From Mesaphorura yosii (Eukaryota > Arthropoda > Collembola > Poduromorpha > Tullbergiidae): a DNA stretch of 64,000 bases. The notes beneath the pieces are model-generated. The model was not told where the DNA came from. It searched no databases and saw nothing but the letters and a program-made list of their open reading frames with translations. Of this stretch, positions 1 through 11,800 are shown in pieces. The translations under genes and the position numbers were made by a program. Every line of letters starts with the position of its first letter. Position 1 is the stretch's first letter. The stretch spans positions 62,001-126,000 of the forward strand of contig WIXG01000019.1 in assembly GCA_009869945.1 (NCBI GenBank), written 5' to 3'.

Positions 1-796
1 TTTCAAACTTCGGACAGACTCCTGAGCTTTCATGACGCCGTCGGCGCCTATTTTCCAGTTGTGAACTTTGTATTTGCCGAAAATACTTTAAAATGCGATT
101 TGAGTGTGAAGTGTGCACAAATCCCACTTTCATGAGATTGCATTCTCGCGTGTTTTGCATCTTCTCCATAAAATATCAAATTATGCCATGCCTTGGCGAT
201 GGCTTTTGGCGTAGCGTGGTTTGGCTCGTGCTCGTTTAGTTTGGCAGGCAGTTACGGCCCATCGACTGTATCGACGACTTTCCTTCACTCTTCACGCTCC
301 GGCTTAACCCACATGAAACGGAGCCTTTTGCCTTTTCAACTTAATCTCCGTGCTGCCCGAGAGCCTGTTGGGCTCGGTTTCTGGTCTGCCCTGCCGCCGC
401 CGCCCGTCCCGGCACTACGCAAAAGTGCTTCACATAAATAAAAGAAGTAAAATTGGCACGCTATCATATCATCATAGCCTCCGCATCCTATTTTTGTTAC
501 ATCCAAATTATTACATGAACGATGCAAAGTGTTTGAAGTGTACGTGGAAATATGCACAGAGCACAGTGAAATGTGTTGCATGATTTCACTCAGCCAAATT
601 TCCGTCGTCTCGTGCATCATGCAGCGAGCAGCGCAGGCAGAGGAGGATTAATTATGTAAGCAGAATACTGGGAAGCTAGGATACTATAATGTGAGGCGAT
701 AATGGGCTCATTATGTAATGCCTGTCACATAGCTGTTAATTTCGGTGGTTAGACAATTAAGACAGACCCACACAAGGCAAGGCTGATTCGTGGTAC
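1..796. other. Non-coding stretch, probably intron of the left-edge gene
   Basis: Only short overlapping ORFs without splice-consistent neighbours occur here. Given the donor at 796 on the minus strand, this is most likely the first intron of the partial gene at 797-1673. I see no conserved coding motif. Confidence 0.4.
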
Positions 797-1673
797 CTTT
801 GGGCGTGACGCTAAAGGATCGAAGACGGTAGGACTCCTCGTCGTCGTCGTCCAGCGGTCCGCCTGGGTCAGGCACGTCCAGAAGACTCGGCTGCGAAGGC
901 CTCGAGTCCCTTTCGCCACGATGCGAGTGCGAGTTGTGTGAGTGATTCGCGCTTGCGTTCGCACTCGAGCGTGCAGTGCTTGACCTGGTCACCTGAGGCG
1001 ATTTGGGAAGCCCCGACGGCTTGTTGGAGGATGGACGTCGATTGGCGAGGACGGGGGAGTCTTCCGGAGTCGCGATGATGGGAATTCCTCCCGGCCTCTT
1101 TTCTTTGTCCAATGTCGACTTATCTGACCCTCTCCGGTCTGCGAGTCTGCGGCTCATTTTAGGGGAGTTCCGCGGAGTGCCCTGTGCGGGCGGGGTCGCC
1201 TGATGCTGCTGTGCTTGAGGAGGCGGTGTTCCGTGCAGCGAGTGGTTGCTCATTTCGAGCGAGTTGCTGGTGATGAGTTTTCCTGAACTGGGCACTTTTC
1301 TGAGGAAGGGGTTATATGAGTCTTGGCAGTTTTCACTTTCACTCCCGAGGAGGACACCTTCACTGGAGGCCAAGTCGAGGTGCTTTTGCTGGTCGCACAG
1401 GCCGCGCTCTCGCTTCTTGACTCTTGGCTTGTTCGATCCGATCACACGAGCCGATTGAGAGCGATGCGCGGCTGCGTTGGTGCGCTGCCTGAGGTGCTTG
1501 TTGGGAGCAGCAGCAGAAGAAGCGGAGACGGCCCGAAATGATTCTCGGGAAGTTTGCCCAATTTCGTGAGGATGAAATCCGCTGGCTTCCGTGCCCATCG
1601 CCCCACACACAGAAGCTGAACGACCTTTCGACGCCATAATACTCTCGTAGTACGACTCGTGCTCAAGTGTCAT
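797..1673 (-). CDS. N-terminal coding exon of a Ser/Pro-rich protein, possibly RGK-type small GTPase (partial)
   Basis: One long exon begins at an ATG at 1673 and stays open for 292 codons to a donor (AAAG|GTACCA) at 797/796, ending in phase 1. The remaining exons are not visible and should lie further left or outside the window. The protein is low-complexity, rich in Ser, Pro, Arg and His, with acidic residues just before the end (LDDDDEESYRLRSFSVTPKG). It starts MTLEHES. Vertebrate Rad, Gem and Rem all begin MTL and have a disordered Ser/Arg-rich N-terminal arm before the GTPase core, which is why I suggest an RGK GTPase. No G1-G5 motif is in the window, so this is inference. The frame stays open past the donor to 711, but those extra residues are probably intron. 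It could equally be another phosphoprotein with a basic disordered arm. Confidence 0.5.
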
Positions 1674-2689
1674 AGCGGAGAACTGATGCGGCGGTGATCA
1701 ACCGGGATTCTCGATCAGATGACGCTCAGATGAAGATGATGCAACGGAAATAACGGAACGCGAACGGATAAAAAGATGATTTCACTCAAGCGGACGACAC
1801 GACGTCGGTTCGAATCATCGAGAAGGTAAGTCAAAGAAAAGACAACTTAAAATCTTACTTCAATTAAGTCTTTAAAGTAGTTCACAACTCCAGAAATGGC
1901 GCAAGTAGTCACTGGCGAGTTAATTAATTATATGGTTTATTTTATCAGCTTTCTTCGAGTTTCGACTTCGCTTTCCAGAAGTTTGTCCGATGAAGATGAA
2001 AGTCGCACTTTTGCCTTTTGCGGTCGAGGGTTAAGAGGTAACTAACTGCGGAAGTTCAGAAGTCGCAGCACCAGCACAGCGTCGTCGGTGAACAAACCAG
2101 AGCAGAGCAGGCAGGCTTCGGATCGCACCGGGAGAGTGAGTTATTATAAATACTTCCTGAAGTACGTCGAGTAAGTATAAACATCCACGGGAAGGCATTC
2201 CTCATAAACTTTTTATGCTCCGTGCTGCTGTATTTGCACGGGTTCGTTAGTTGGTTTAGTCTGTTTCTACGTGGTTCTAGTCTCTTGAAAAGAAAACTAA
2301 AATTACGTCTGCCTGTTTCACATTTCGCTTGGCCCTCTTTCACTGTCTTGGCTGGCAGGGCATTCAGGCTGCGTTGTAATAATATTGTGTTTATGCCAAT
2401 AGTTTGAATAGTGAATAATTCATTATCCGAGAATTCTTCTAATGAAATGAACATGACTGCATTACTGCGACTGTTCCGTGGAGTACCACTTCGTCAGGCG
2501 GCGGGCCACGTCACGCGCCGCGTACTCCAAAATAACCCGAATTGAATAAATACATCGATCGTCGTCTGCGTATTCTCACTTCGTACATCGTTTGGGACTT
2601 GCCTTAACGCAATGCATTGCATGAACATGAATTTGAATAAGGACAGCGAGCATGTAGAAATTAAAAAACTCTGACGACTATGCGTCCAT
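1674..2689. other. Intergenic and 5' UTR region
   Basis: This lies between the start of the Ser-rich gene and the stop of GPATCH1, both on the minus strand, so it should hold the former's promoter and 5' UTR. No ORF here joins across credible splice sites or resembles a protein I know. A GTAAGT-type donor-like site near 1825 on the plus strand has no coding partner. Confidence 0.4.
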
Positions 2690-2694
2690 TTATT
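2689..2694 (-). promoter_or_regulatory. Poly(A) signal AATAAA of GPATCH1
   Basis: The minus strand reads AATAAA overlapping the GPATCH1 stop codon, implying a very short 3' UTR if it is used. PIGK in this window has the same stop-overlapping arrangement. Confidence 0.35.
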
Positions 2695-5600
2695 TATCTT
2701 TCTCATTGACCAACGTCTTCAGTGTTCTTAGTAACTGCTTAGTCCGCTCGGAAGACTGGAGATACGCGTCCTCCACGCCGTCGGCATCCTCGTCCGATGA
2801 ATTATCTGAATCGCTTTCGTCGTCGCTTGGCCGCGTCGAAGATTTCCGCTTTTTCTTCTTCTTCCGACTTTTGCTGCTGGATTTGTCTTTGTGACGTGAA
2901 TGCGAACGCTTCTTTTCTTTATGTCTGCTTTTGCTCTTCTTGCTTTTATGGGCTTTGACATTACGAGAAACTGCGTCTTTCTCGACCCACAAACTTTCTT
3001 CTTTGACTGTAGTTTGGGCGGCTACCTCGTATTTTGCAGATCGACTGCTGGTTGTACTTTGCGGTAGCTGGGACGGAAGACGAGGGCCATACGCATCCTC
3101 CTCATCCTGCTGTTCGGGCACGGGTTCCTGTTTCCTGAAAACCTCTCGGTCTCGGTCTTTGTCTTTTTCAACTCGCTTGGGTTCAGGTTCCTTGGTACCA
3201 ACTTCTTCTTCGTCCTCGGACTCAGACTCCGACGTGTCGGCAAATATTTCCTTGAACAAATCTTTGCTGGGTTTGACTGGAATGGGCTCTTCTTGAACTT
3301 GGTCCTGCTCTTGGGATTGGCTTTGTATATCGTCTTTGGCTTCAGCTGCCGGCGGTGCCAGAGACATCAGGCCCGGAGGAGGTTTTGAAAAGTCAATGTT
3401 GTCAAATAAGGACTTCTTGGCCATAGGCGCAGGCGCTGCTGGATTTGATTGTTGAGTCTCCTCGTTGCTGGGCTGGCCAAGTTCTTCCGCCACTCGCGTA
3501 GACTCAACTGTAACCTGAATCTGATTTGAAGCTCGTACAATCCCAACGATTTTTGACCTACAAAAATTAGGTTAATTATGATAAGAAATAAGATTCAAGT
3601 GCCCACCACCACGCTACGCTATATGAGTGATTGATACTTACTCAGGATAAGGATGTGGAACATTGAACCTCTTGGAAAGAAGTCTGTCCGGATGCCACTC
3701 GTACACTTCGTGAGTCAATTTTCCAAACAAGTTCATTTTAGCGGCCACGTACGGATCTTCTGTCGCAAGCTTCTCCTTCTGCACCTCCTTTGATGGAGCT
3801 TGAAAAGAAGAAACGAATGAGTTTCTTCTCGATAAATGAAAAATAGTGCAAAATACCTTGGTTTGAGATATCATGACTTTTGGCGGACACAAAGCGGGAG
3901 GAGATGACACCAGCCAAAGGTTTGTATAAGGACGACGCTCTCTGGAACTCCTGCACCTCCCTTTCGCGCTCGAACTCAGTCATGTCCAGCGGCTGCAGAT
4001 CCTTCAAGCATTCTGGGTAAAACAAGGAAGTATTAATAAGCGTGTCCATTGAAATGTTCGATTACGCCAAAATACCTTGAAATCCAGCAGCGACAAGGAT
4101 CCTGTATTTCTCGTACCGGTCCTGTTTCTCGGGATTGTTGGCAAAGGGTTTGAAAGACGGCTCGGAGCTGGGAGCTTGATTGCGTTCGAGAATTGCAGTG
4201 AATTTTATCAGTCTTTCCGCTCTCTCCGCGGCCAACTTCCTCCGCCCTTCTTCAGAATCCTGCTCTTGCTCGATCACCTTCTTGTGGATTCTGCTTGTAG
4301 CATCGTTGAGCAGAATTTTCCTCTCCTCAGTCGTTAGCTTGTGTCGATCAAGCCCCAACTTTCTAGTCTCTTCGACCTTCAGGTCATCCGCTTGGAATCT
4401 GGACTGCTTCACGGAATGCATCGGCACAAAGTTTTTAGGAACAGGTGGACCCGGGTAGAATTTGAACCGCTGGGTGCTAGATTTCATTTTTGCCCGGACA
4501 AATCCAGACACGCAGGTATCTTTTTCGCTCGGTTTCTTCTTCGCAGCATCTTTTTCTAGTGTGCGCCGATTCTTCCTCTCGCCGGGCGTTTCTAAAGCAA
4601 AATCATAGTCGGAGACGTCCTCCCGTGAATACACTTCTTCGTCTTCGTCCTCGAAAGCACCGATGCCGAAAGCCTGCGAAAGTCAGTCTAAATGTTATTG
4701 TTTTTATGCTAATGCTATCAGTGAGCCAATTGAATTGGATTTTACCTCTCCTCGAATTGACAGGTTTTTGTTGTTGACACGAAACTTTAATTGTGGGTCG
4801 AACAAATTACTTCCACCGAAAGATAACGTATTTCGATTGAGGCCTGAGTAACCAATCCCAAACAAATTTTCTTTTGGGTTACACAGCACATTTTCATTAT
4901 CGTCTGGAAGCACCAGACAGCCTTCATCGGAAATGTCAGAGTCTGAATCACTCTCTTGGAAATCCCCACGTGAGCACGTGTACATTTTCTCATTTGTTGT
5001 TTCTGAGGTCGAGATGCTTTTATCATTTGCTTTTGTGTCTTTCCCAAATCTCTTAGATTTGCGTGACTTGAGAGGGCCCAGCCCTTTCCCGTGGCGCCAT
5101 CCCAATCGCAGCAGGATCTTCACTCCAACTGTGTCTCTGATATTGCGAAAGTTAAGTTATAACTACTCGCTCAAGATGTTCATCATTAAACCTTTTGCTA
5201 AATTCTTACTTCACGGGCTGGATCAGTTGGTCAAGAACCGGAGTTCCAGGGATTGGTCCGCTCTGCTCAGAAGGCCGAGCTCGTTTCCGTGACTGTGACG
5301 GAATCTCCTGCTCGAACTCGCTGGTAGGGCGTAATATTTGTGGGGCAATTCCAAAAGCACCCAAATCCTAATGGAAAAGTATAAGCAGTGAGTACACAGC
5401 CCGATTAAGTATACCAAATATCAAGGAACTTAATATGCTTCATGTTTGACCTCTTCGTCCATAAAATCTTGAACATTTTGACTCTTGACATTGGAACGGG
5501 TTGATCTCGTTGATTTAAACGTGGATGGAATCCACCCTTCCTTTGTGCCCACAGTGTTAAAGTAACCGGCGGAAAATCCTCCAGTGAACGCTCCATGGAA

Positions 5601-5814
5601 ACGTCTGCGACCTTTTTCGTCGGTGACGATCTGTTCAGAGATCGGTACTGGTTTTTTCTTCGGTACGTCATCTGGAAATTATATAAAACCATTAAATAGT
5701 AGATTAATTTCTAGTCAAGTGAGCCAAAGAGGTTGTCTAATTTCCTTATTCCTTACCTTCTTCAATTGGCTCCAAAGCAGTGCCAATGCTTACGAAATTG
5801 TCTACCGTCTCCAT
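2690..5814 (-). CDS. GPATCH1: G patch domain-containing protein 1 (GPATCH1), complete, 8 exons
   Basis: This is a nuclear RNA-binding, spliceosome-associated protein. Exons (5'->3' on the minus strand): 5814-5757, 5671-5451, 5367-5210, 5136-4746, 4673-4076, 4012-3857, 3798-3642 and 3557-2690, giving 868 aa with all phases consistent. The family N-terminal region is clear ([16 protein letters not shown], then [19 protein letters not shown] in exon 2). The G-patch starts around residue 147 with [20 protein letters not shown]. Downstream come the [20 protein letters not shown] block and the late FEIFAD-type motif ([20 protein letters not shown]). The C-terminus is a Lys/Arg/Ser/His-rich tail typical of splicing factors. 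The exon 2 donor (GAG|GTCAAA) is weak but phase-consistent. A minus-strand AATAAA overlaps the stop codon (2689-2694). Identity is firm; exon ends are hand-called. Confidence 0.92.
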
Positions 5815-8800
5815 TGCTTATCACAAGAGCCCTTTCAATAACAATTGATTAATAAAATAATAATTTATGACTAAATCTTGATTCATTTAGAATTCGAAGT
5901 CGAAAAATATCACCCATTTGTTTTGTACGACGAAACTGGAGTAGAGATCGACATTCGTGGTTCAAAGTTGGAGCGTATTTTTTGCAACGGAGAACATTGT
6001 AAATGGAACTGTAGCGGGCGCGAGCAGCGTAACTTTGAAAGCCACATCATCGTACCGGAAAATGTATGCCAAAGCCTTGCGTCGCGAATCACGAAATAAC
6101 TCTGCATTGTAATAACTGATAAATCACTGCGAATTAAACATGGGGATTGCTTTATCTACTAAAACAGTCGTGTGAAGTCGAAGTTCATTCATTGCCACAA
6201 ATTGTGGCGTGCTGAAATTCATCAAAAAAAGCGGACCAGCCTGCCTGGTGACAATACCTACAGCTTTTTAGGAGCAAACGTACAAATTAGATTTGATTTG
6301 GCTTCTAAATAAAGGGCAACTTGTTCTGCGATTTGCATTCGAAAGCCGCAACTCCTTGAATTGAATTCTGATTGTGTTTTGGTTCTTATTTTTTAAATCT
6401 AATAAATCCCAGAGAAGTTTTCCAGATAACCATATGCGACATTTCAGGAGTTAGAAGGATTCTAAACTTTTGGACGGGACGCCAGCTGAAGTTGGTGACA
6501 AATAATATGACAACTCCCGACTGCGGGCCAGCGGCGGCAGAAGGTTTTGGAACTTCAACCTGTGCCTGTGCTCCTCAATCGGTATCGGAGTAGTGGCTAT
6601 GACTCTGACGTGTTTGGAGCGGGGAGATTGATCGTAGTTCTAAGCAGGAGCAGATGGAGGGATTCATAGATAATACGAGGAGACAAATCACGAGTTTCTG
6701 GAGAAGATAAAATCACACTTATTTCGGTCTCTTGTATCTCCATCATTCCACACTCGCTTTCACCTCAGTTTCCTCTCCTCTTCCTGCCTTTCCAACTAAA
6801 CTTGACTTTTTTTACACTTGTTTGAGATTTCTGTTTTTGCACTCCACTTCTCTTTTTGATTTCTTTCTCTCGTCCCTCATCTTGATAATCTCATTCTTCA
6901 TCTCGCATTGTATCATTGCATTGAATTTTAGCCCATTCAAAACTTTGAGGAATCTTCTCAGAAATCTCCTGCATCAATTCAGCTCAGATCAACTTGGCTC
7001 GCTGTCGCTGATGAGAAACGAAAAATGCTGCCTTTGTGCGTAAACTTGGCCTATTGTCCCATTGACGTCAACTGCGGGCACTCAGGCACTGGACGGACAC
7101 GTGCAAAAATGCAATTTTGCACGAGTGCGAGGTGAAACTGCTTTGTTTTAGACTCACTCCTCACTGAGATTCGATTTAATGAGAATATTTATTGATTGAC
7201 TCGCTTAAAAGGCGCTTCGAGCCGTCATTTGCATAAGTCAACACTGCGGCAAGTTTCACCGGCAAAAAATTCCCAGCGTTGTCGCTTTCTCCGTGTTTAA
7301 TATGGTCTGTGTGAAGATGTGCGCAAAGTCAACAGAGAAGAATAACAAAAATTGTCAAGAATAAAAGTAATAGACTGGAACATCTACGTGAAAATCTGTC
7401 AAAGTGAGTCAATCTCCTCAAAGCAAGCTGGAGAAAAGAGGTATTTCTTTCAGTTCTCGAGGGGGCGCTCGGCCATGCAAATTGTGCTCTTGCAACATGA
7501 AACTTTGATCGTTTAATATTTAGCACAGTGATCAAAAGGTAAATTCATTAATCTCTTACAGCCTGACGATTTTAGCAACAAAGTTTCAAGTCTCTACCCA
7601 CTTTTGGCTGAATCCGGCAGCAAAATTGGGCAGGGTAGGCATTTGTCTTGTGCAAAATGGCAACATTTCGCAATTATACTTTCTACTGCTGTTACTTCTC
7701 CATTTCATAAATCAGTATCAGAATAATGGCAATAATTAAAATGGCAATGGGCATCGGCACGCGTTTAATTATAAGCGAAAGCGCTTCTTAATTCCAATTT
7801 ATTGCACGGCCGTATTTACATTTGCAATTAATGAGTCTCGAGCCACAAATCAAAAACATCTTGCCATGCAGATTGCAGAATTCTGAATTCGGTCGCCTCG
7901 CACTTTGCACTGCTCTGCACAGAAAATTCTCTTTCAGACGACCATTAGAATAATATTGGAAGTGAGGAAGAAAATAATGAGGCAGCACAAAATTAGTTTT
8001 CTTCGTTTCAGAGGATGAAATTATTCAAAATTCAATTTATTGTCTGTACGGAAAATTTGGGTCAAAAACTGCTAAACTTAGTTGAGAATTTTGGAATCAT
8101 CCTAAAATAACTTTAAAAATCAGTTCATGTTATCGGATTTGGGTTTAAGCACTCGTACTTCATTTTGCGCATAAATTCTGATTTGAGATTAACCTCGCAC
8201 TCACCTTCACTTCAGCTGTGGCTTACGTGTGGAGGGAAAGCCAGACACTACCCAGGAAAGGCGTGCCAAGTGAAAGCTCTCGACTTCCTGTGCCGGTGCT
8301 CGAAAGTACCTGTTGGCACTTTTTGGAAATTGAAGAATAATCCAATAAATTCCCCACTCAGGCAGCTCACGTTATGACGTGCAAAAAGAACTCCGGGCAC
8401 TTCGCATTTGGCATTTGCTAACATGCATCTGTTTCTTGTCATGCAAGTCAGCCGCAAATTAACGGCTTCTGCTCGCCTGCTCTTAACTTGGCCGACTGGT
8501 TGGTGAAAGTTTGTGCCTCTCGCCTGCCTTGTCTGTCATCATCCACTTATCACTTGGGGCAGCAAAAGAATTACAAATGTGATGCGAGAAGCTAACAGTA
8601 GCATGCAGCAGCATCTTTTTGCTCGAGTACATAGAAATCTCCACCATGAAGCATGGCCATGGCGTGAGCGTAAAAATGTGAGGGCCGACGTACGCAGGAA
8701 ATTCGGCATGTTATGCAAATAGCGAGGAAATTCTTTTCAGTGCGCCCAATCTGAAGAATCCGAAGAGACTCCTACGCGATGTCGTAGCATAAAGTATAAT

Positions 8801-11800
8801 TTCCAGGCTGGCTCGTCGGAGTGCAGACATCAAATGCGAAGCAGCAGTAGACAGAATTCGAATTTGAATTAAGAATGAACTGATATCATGCGTGAGGGTG
8901 TAAATGTGTGATCAATACTTCCAATACTCGGCGGACAGACGGATCCAAAGTCATAATAAACTCGAGAGCACGACGTACGAAGATGTACGAAGAGGACGAA
9001 GACGCGCAGCCGGTGGAGGGGGACATGTGTTGTTTCCCAGATCCTTCTTCAAGTAAGAACAATCTGATCACTTTGTAACTCGCCCGCTGTCGCTCACGCC
9101 CGCTGAAACTTTCTTTCGTCGCGGCGGCCCGGTGCCATGCCGCATGGAGCAAAGCGAATGTGAAAGCTTGTCACTCATTTGAGACACGAGAGCTGTGCTA
9201 TAAAAGTAAAACTTGCACTGAATAAAAGCGAACAAACTTATTCACCAGCGACTGAAGCAAATAGCAAATTTTGGATTGATGTGTTTATTATTTGACGACG
9301 CGGCGCGCCGCGCGCTGCATTGAAATGAAAAAGAGATTTGGAGTGACGCGCCGCATGCATCATCAAAGAAGTCGGCTTGAGACATTTTCGAATTTATGGC
9401 CACGATTTTAAAAATGAGATCAGAGCAGAGCAAGAATCAAGTTCGTAATTTACTGCGTGGCAGCGGCACGAAGCTTCGCGACTCCCGAGTCTTTTGCCAA
9501 ATGAAGGCTGAAATGAGAAAATCAGTGAGCGTGTGTGCAGGGCGGGCGGGCCTCCCCGCTTTCTGCTTTCTGCTTTTTGGCCACTGCTTTTGCTTTCTCT
9601 GCAGCATCGCTTATGTGATACGTGTTTGGTGATTTCTCTTTTAATTGAGTCGAATTGATGGCGAGAGCATTGCAGTACTCACACTCACATCGCGAGAAAG
9701 AAAACCGAAATTGAAAGTCTTATCAGATAAAGCATTGCTAAAAGCAGTGCAGTGCAGAATTATGGCGAAGCAAAGCAAAGCGCATTCCGCTTCTTCTCTT
9801 CGCAAAGACACAAAGTCAGAGTTCGACTCGCCGTTGCCTGCAATGCATTGTGGCTTGGCGTGGCGTGGCTGAGTGTGGAGGAAATGAAGGTACTTTGGAA
9901 TTCACACGTAAGCAGTGCACGGGATCGAAAGAGTAATAAGTTGGTCTGGTCGGTACTTGGAGAGTAAATTACTGATGAGTCACTGAGATCATCGTTATTC
10001 ATCAGACGATCGAGACTCGCATGGGCTCACGTCGCTGCAGGTATCCAGCCAACGCAACGCAACTAACACAGCGGCCCGCCGGCTGGCCAACGCGCCGACA
10101 GTCAACTCTTCTTTCGGCACGACCACGGACAAATTAAGGCACTTCGTTCTCGTTCTCGCTTCATCTCGTCGTTTCGTTGGCAGACAATAGGAAGAACAAG
10201 GAGGGAGTTTAGTGAGTTGGAAATGCTAAGTGGAAATCTTATTTAGTGTTAAGAACAGGCTTTGGGGACCTATAAAATCTTCTACATGAGAAAATTAAGA
10301 ACTCTGCGATGTGAGTGTGAATGCGTGTGGAGGTGCAAAGAGCGCAGGCAAATTGTTTTATCGTTCTGAACTGTTCATCTGCTGCGCTGAAGCGAGACGA
10401 GGTTGGGCTGGCTGACAAAGTGCATGGCAGCGGCAGTGGAATGAATTGAACTACTTCAAATTAAGTGTTATTACTTCCGACCCGACAGAGTTCTGATGAG
10501 CTCCCGTTTCCAGCTCAGCTAGTCCACAGTCAGGTGAAGGAGAGAAAGACGAAAGGTGCTAAAGAGTCAAGTCAAAGGGGCGGCCGATCTTTCCCACGTA
10601 ATTACAACGTGTTTTACTGCTTCACTTTGTCTCCAGCGCCACGCCGAGATTAATTGTGACAGCTGGAGCCCTGTCAATTGAAATTGGATGAAGGGCAAGC
10701 CAAGCCAAGAAACCTGCCGTGGCTTGAATGGCTCTCCGTAAGATACCTGTCGAAGCAGCCGTACTTCGTATTTCAAGGGCGAATTGGCGTATTGTTTCAT
10801 TCTCCGTTCCTCCTCTTTAATGTTTCTGGTTTGAAATAGAATTTTAATGCCCTTTAGTCTCCGAAGGCCAGGGAACCTCGTATTCAATGTTTTGAAGTGA
10901 GCAGCTTTCGAAATGACCGACGGACTTTGGCGACCGGGATTAAATTTCCATTAAAACACGCCAAGAACTGGAACTCCTCGGTCGTGGATAAACGATAACT
11001 CCATTTCTTGTAATTGGTGCAAAGGACGGGGATTCGCGCCAGGAGTCCTGTGGAAGTCCTGTGGGACTCGGACTCGAGTTACTTAAACAATAATGGCTTT
11101 AATATCATGTGCAGTTATCCCCGTTATGACTTCCAGCCGGATTTCACCTTGCCGATGTGATTTCGAAAGTGGTTCATTTTTACCTGCGCTCTGAACTGCT
11201 TCGCATTCGCAGTCGAGTAGTCGAGTTCCACTCCCTACCAGCGTGCTCCGCTCCTTCGCAGAGAAGGCGGCAGCGGCAGAAGAGAAGAGAAAACAGAAGC
11301 CGTGTCGTGCCGTTTCAATTTCTGGCTGTGCTCTGACTCTGACTTGGCTTGGTTTTCTCCGGAGTTGTGATTCAAACATCATCAAGCCGTGCGGCAGGAA
11401 ACAAGACAAGACAGATTGCACTCGGCACTCGGGCAAATTTCCTCTCTCGACCCTCCAACTCGACAAGTTGTGCTTACCCTGCCTGTGTGAGTGATGTGAT
11501 TTGACATTTGACACTTCGAGCGAAGAGTGCAATATTTCTGTGATTTGCGGCTGTGCTGTGAACATGCGCGAGTGAGAAGGCGTTCGCGTCGTCGTCGGGT
11601 GATCGGTGCCCATTTTCTTCATTTTCCTAATTTGCATTTGTGAGACTTCGGTTTTTCATTCAGCCATTCGCATAACTTGTGATTCGATTTGACCCGCACC
11701 ATTTGCAATGTGAAAAGCCATCAACTTCAAACTCATCGTTTGTCCGTCTCTTCTCTTCATTTGAGGTAAATTAAATTGTGCCCTTAAAAATAATGATTAG

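Noticed and set aside
711-796. Last 28 codons of the left-edge Ser-rich ORF
   Set aside because: They follow a good donor site in phase and change character abruptly; treated as intron.
1809-1820. GGTTCGAATC-like tRNA B box
   Set aside because: No A box or cloverleaf can be drawn upstream at the right spacing.
5878-6099. 73-codon ORF just upstream of GPATCH1 with protein-like composition
   Set aside because: Too short, no homology I recognise, no splice sites leading on, and it sits where the GPATCH1 promoter is expected.
11083-11637. 184-codon minus-strand ORF
   Set aside because: No motif, no splice partner, and equally open short frames on the other strand; consistent with chance in a non-coding region.
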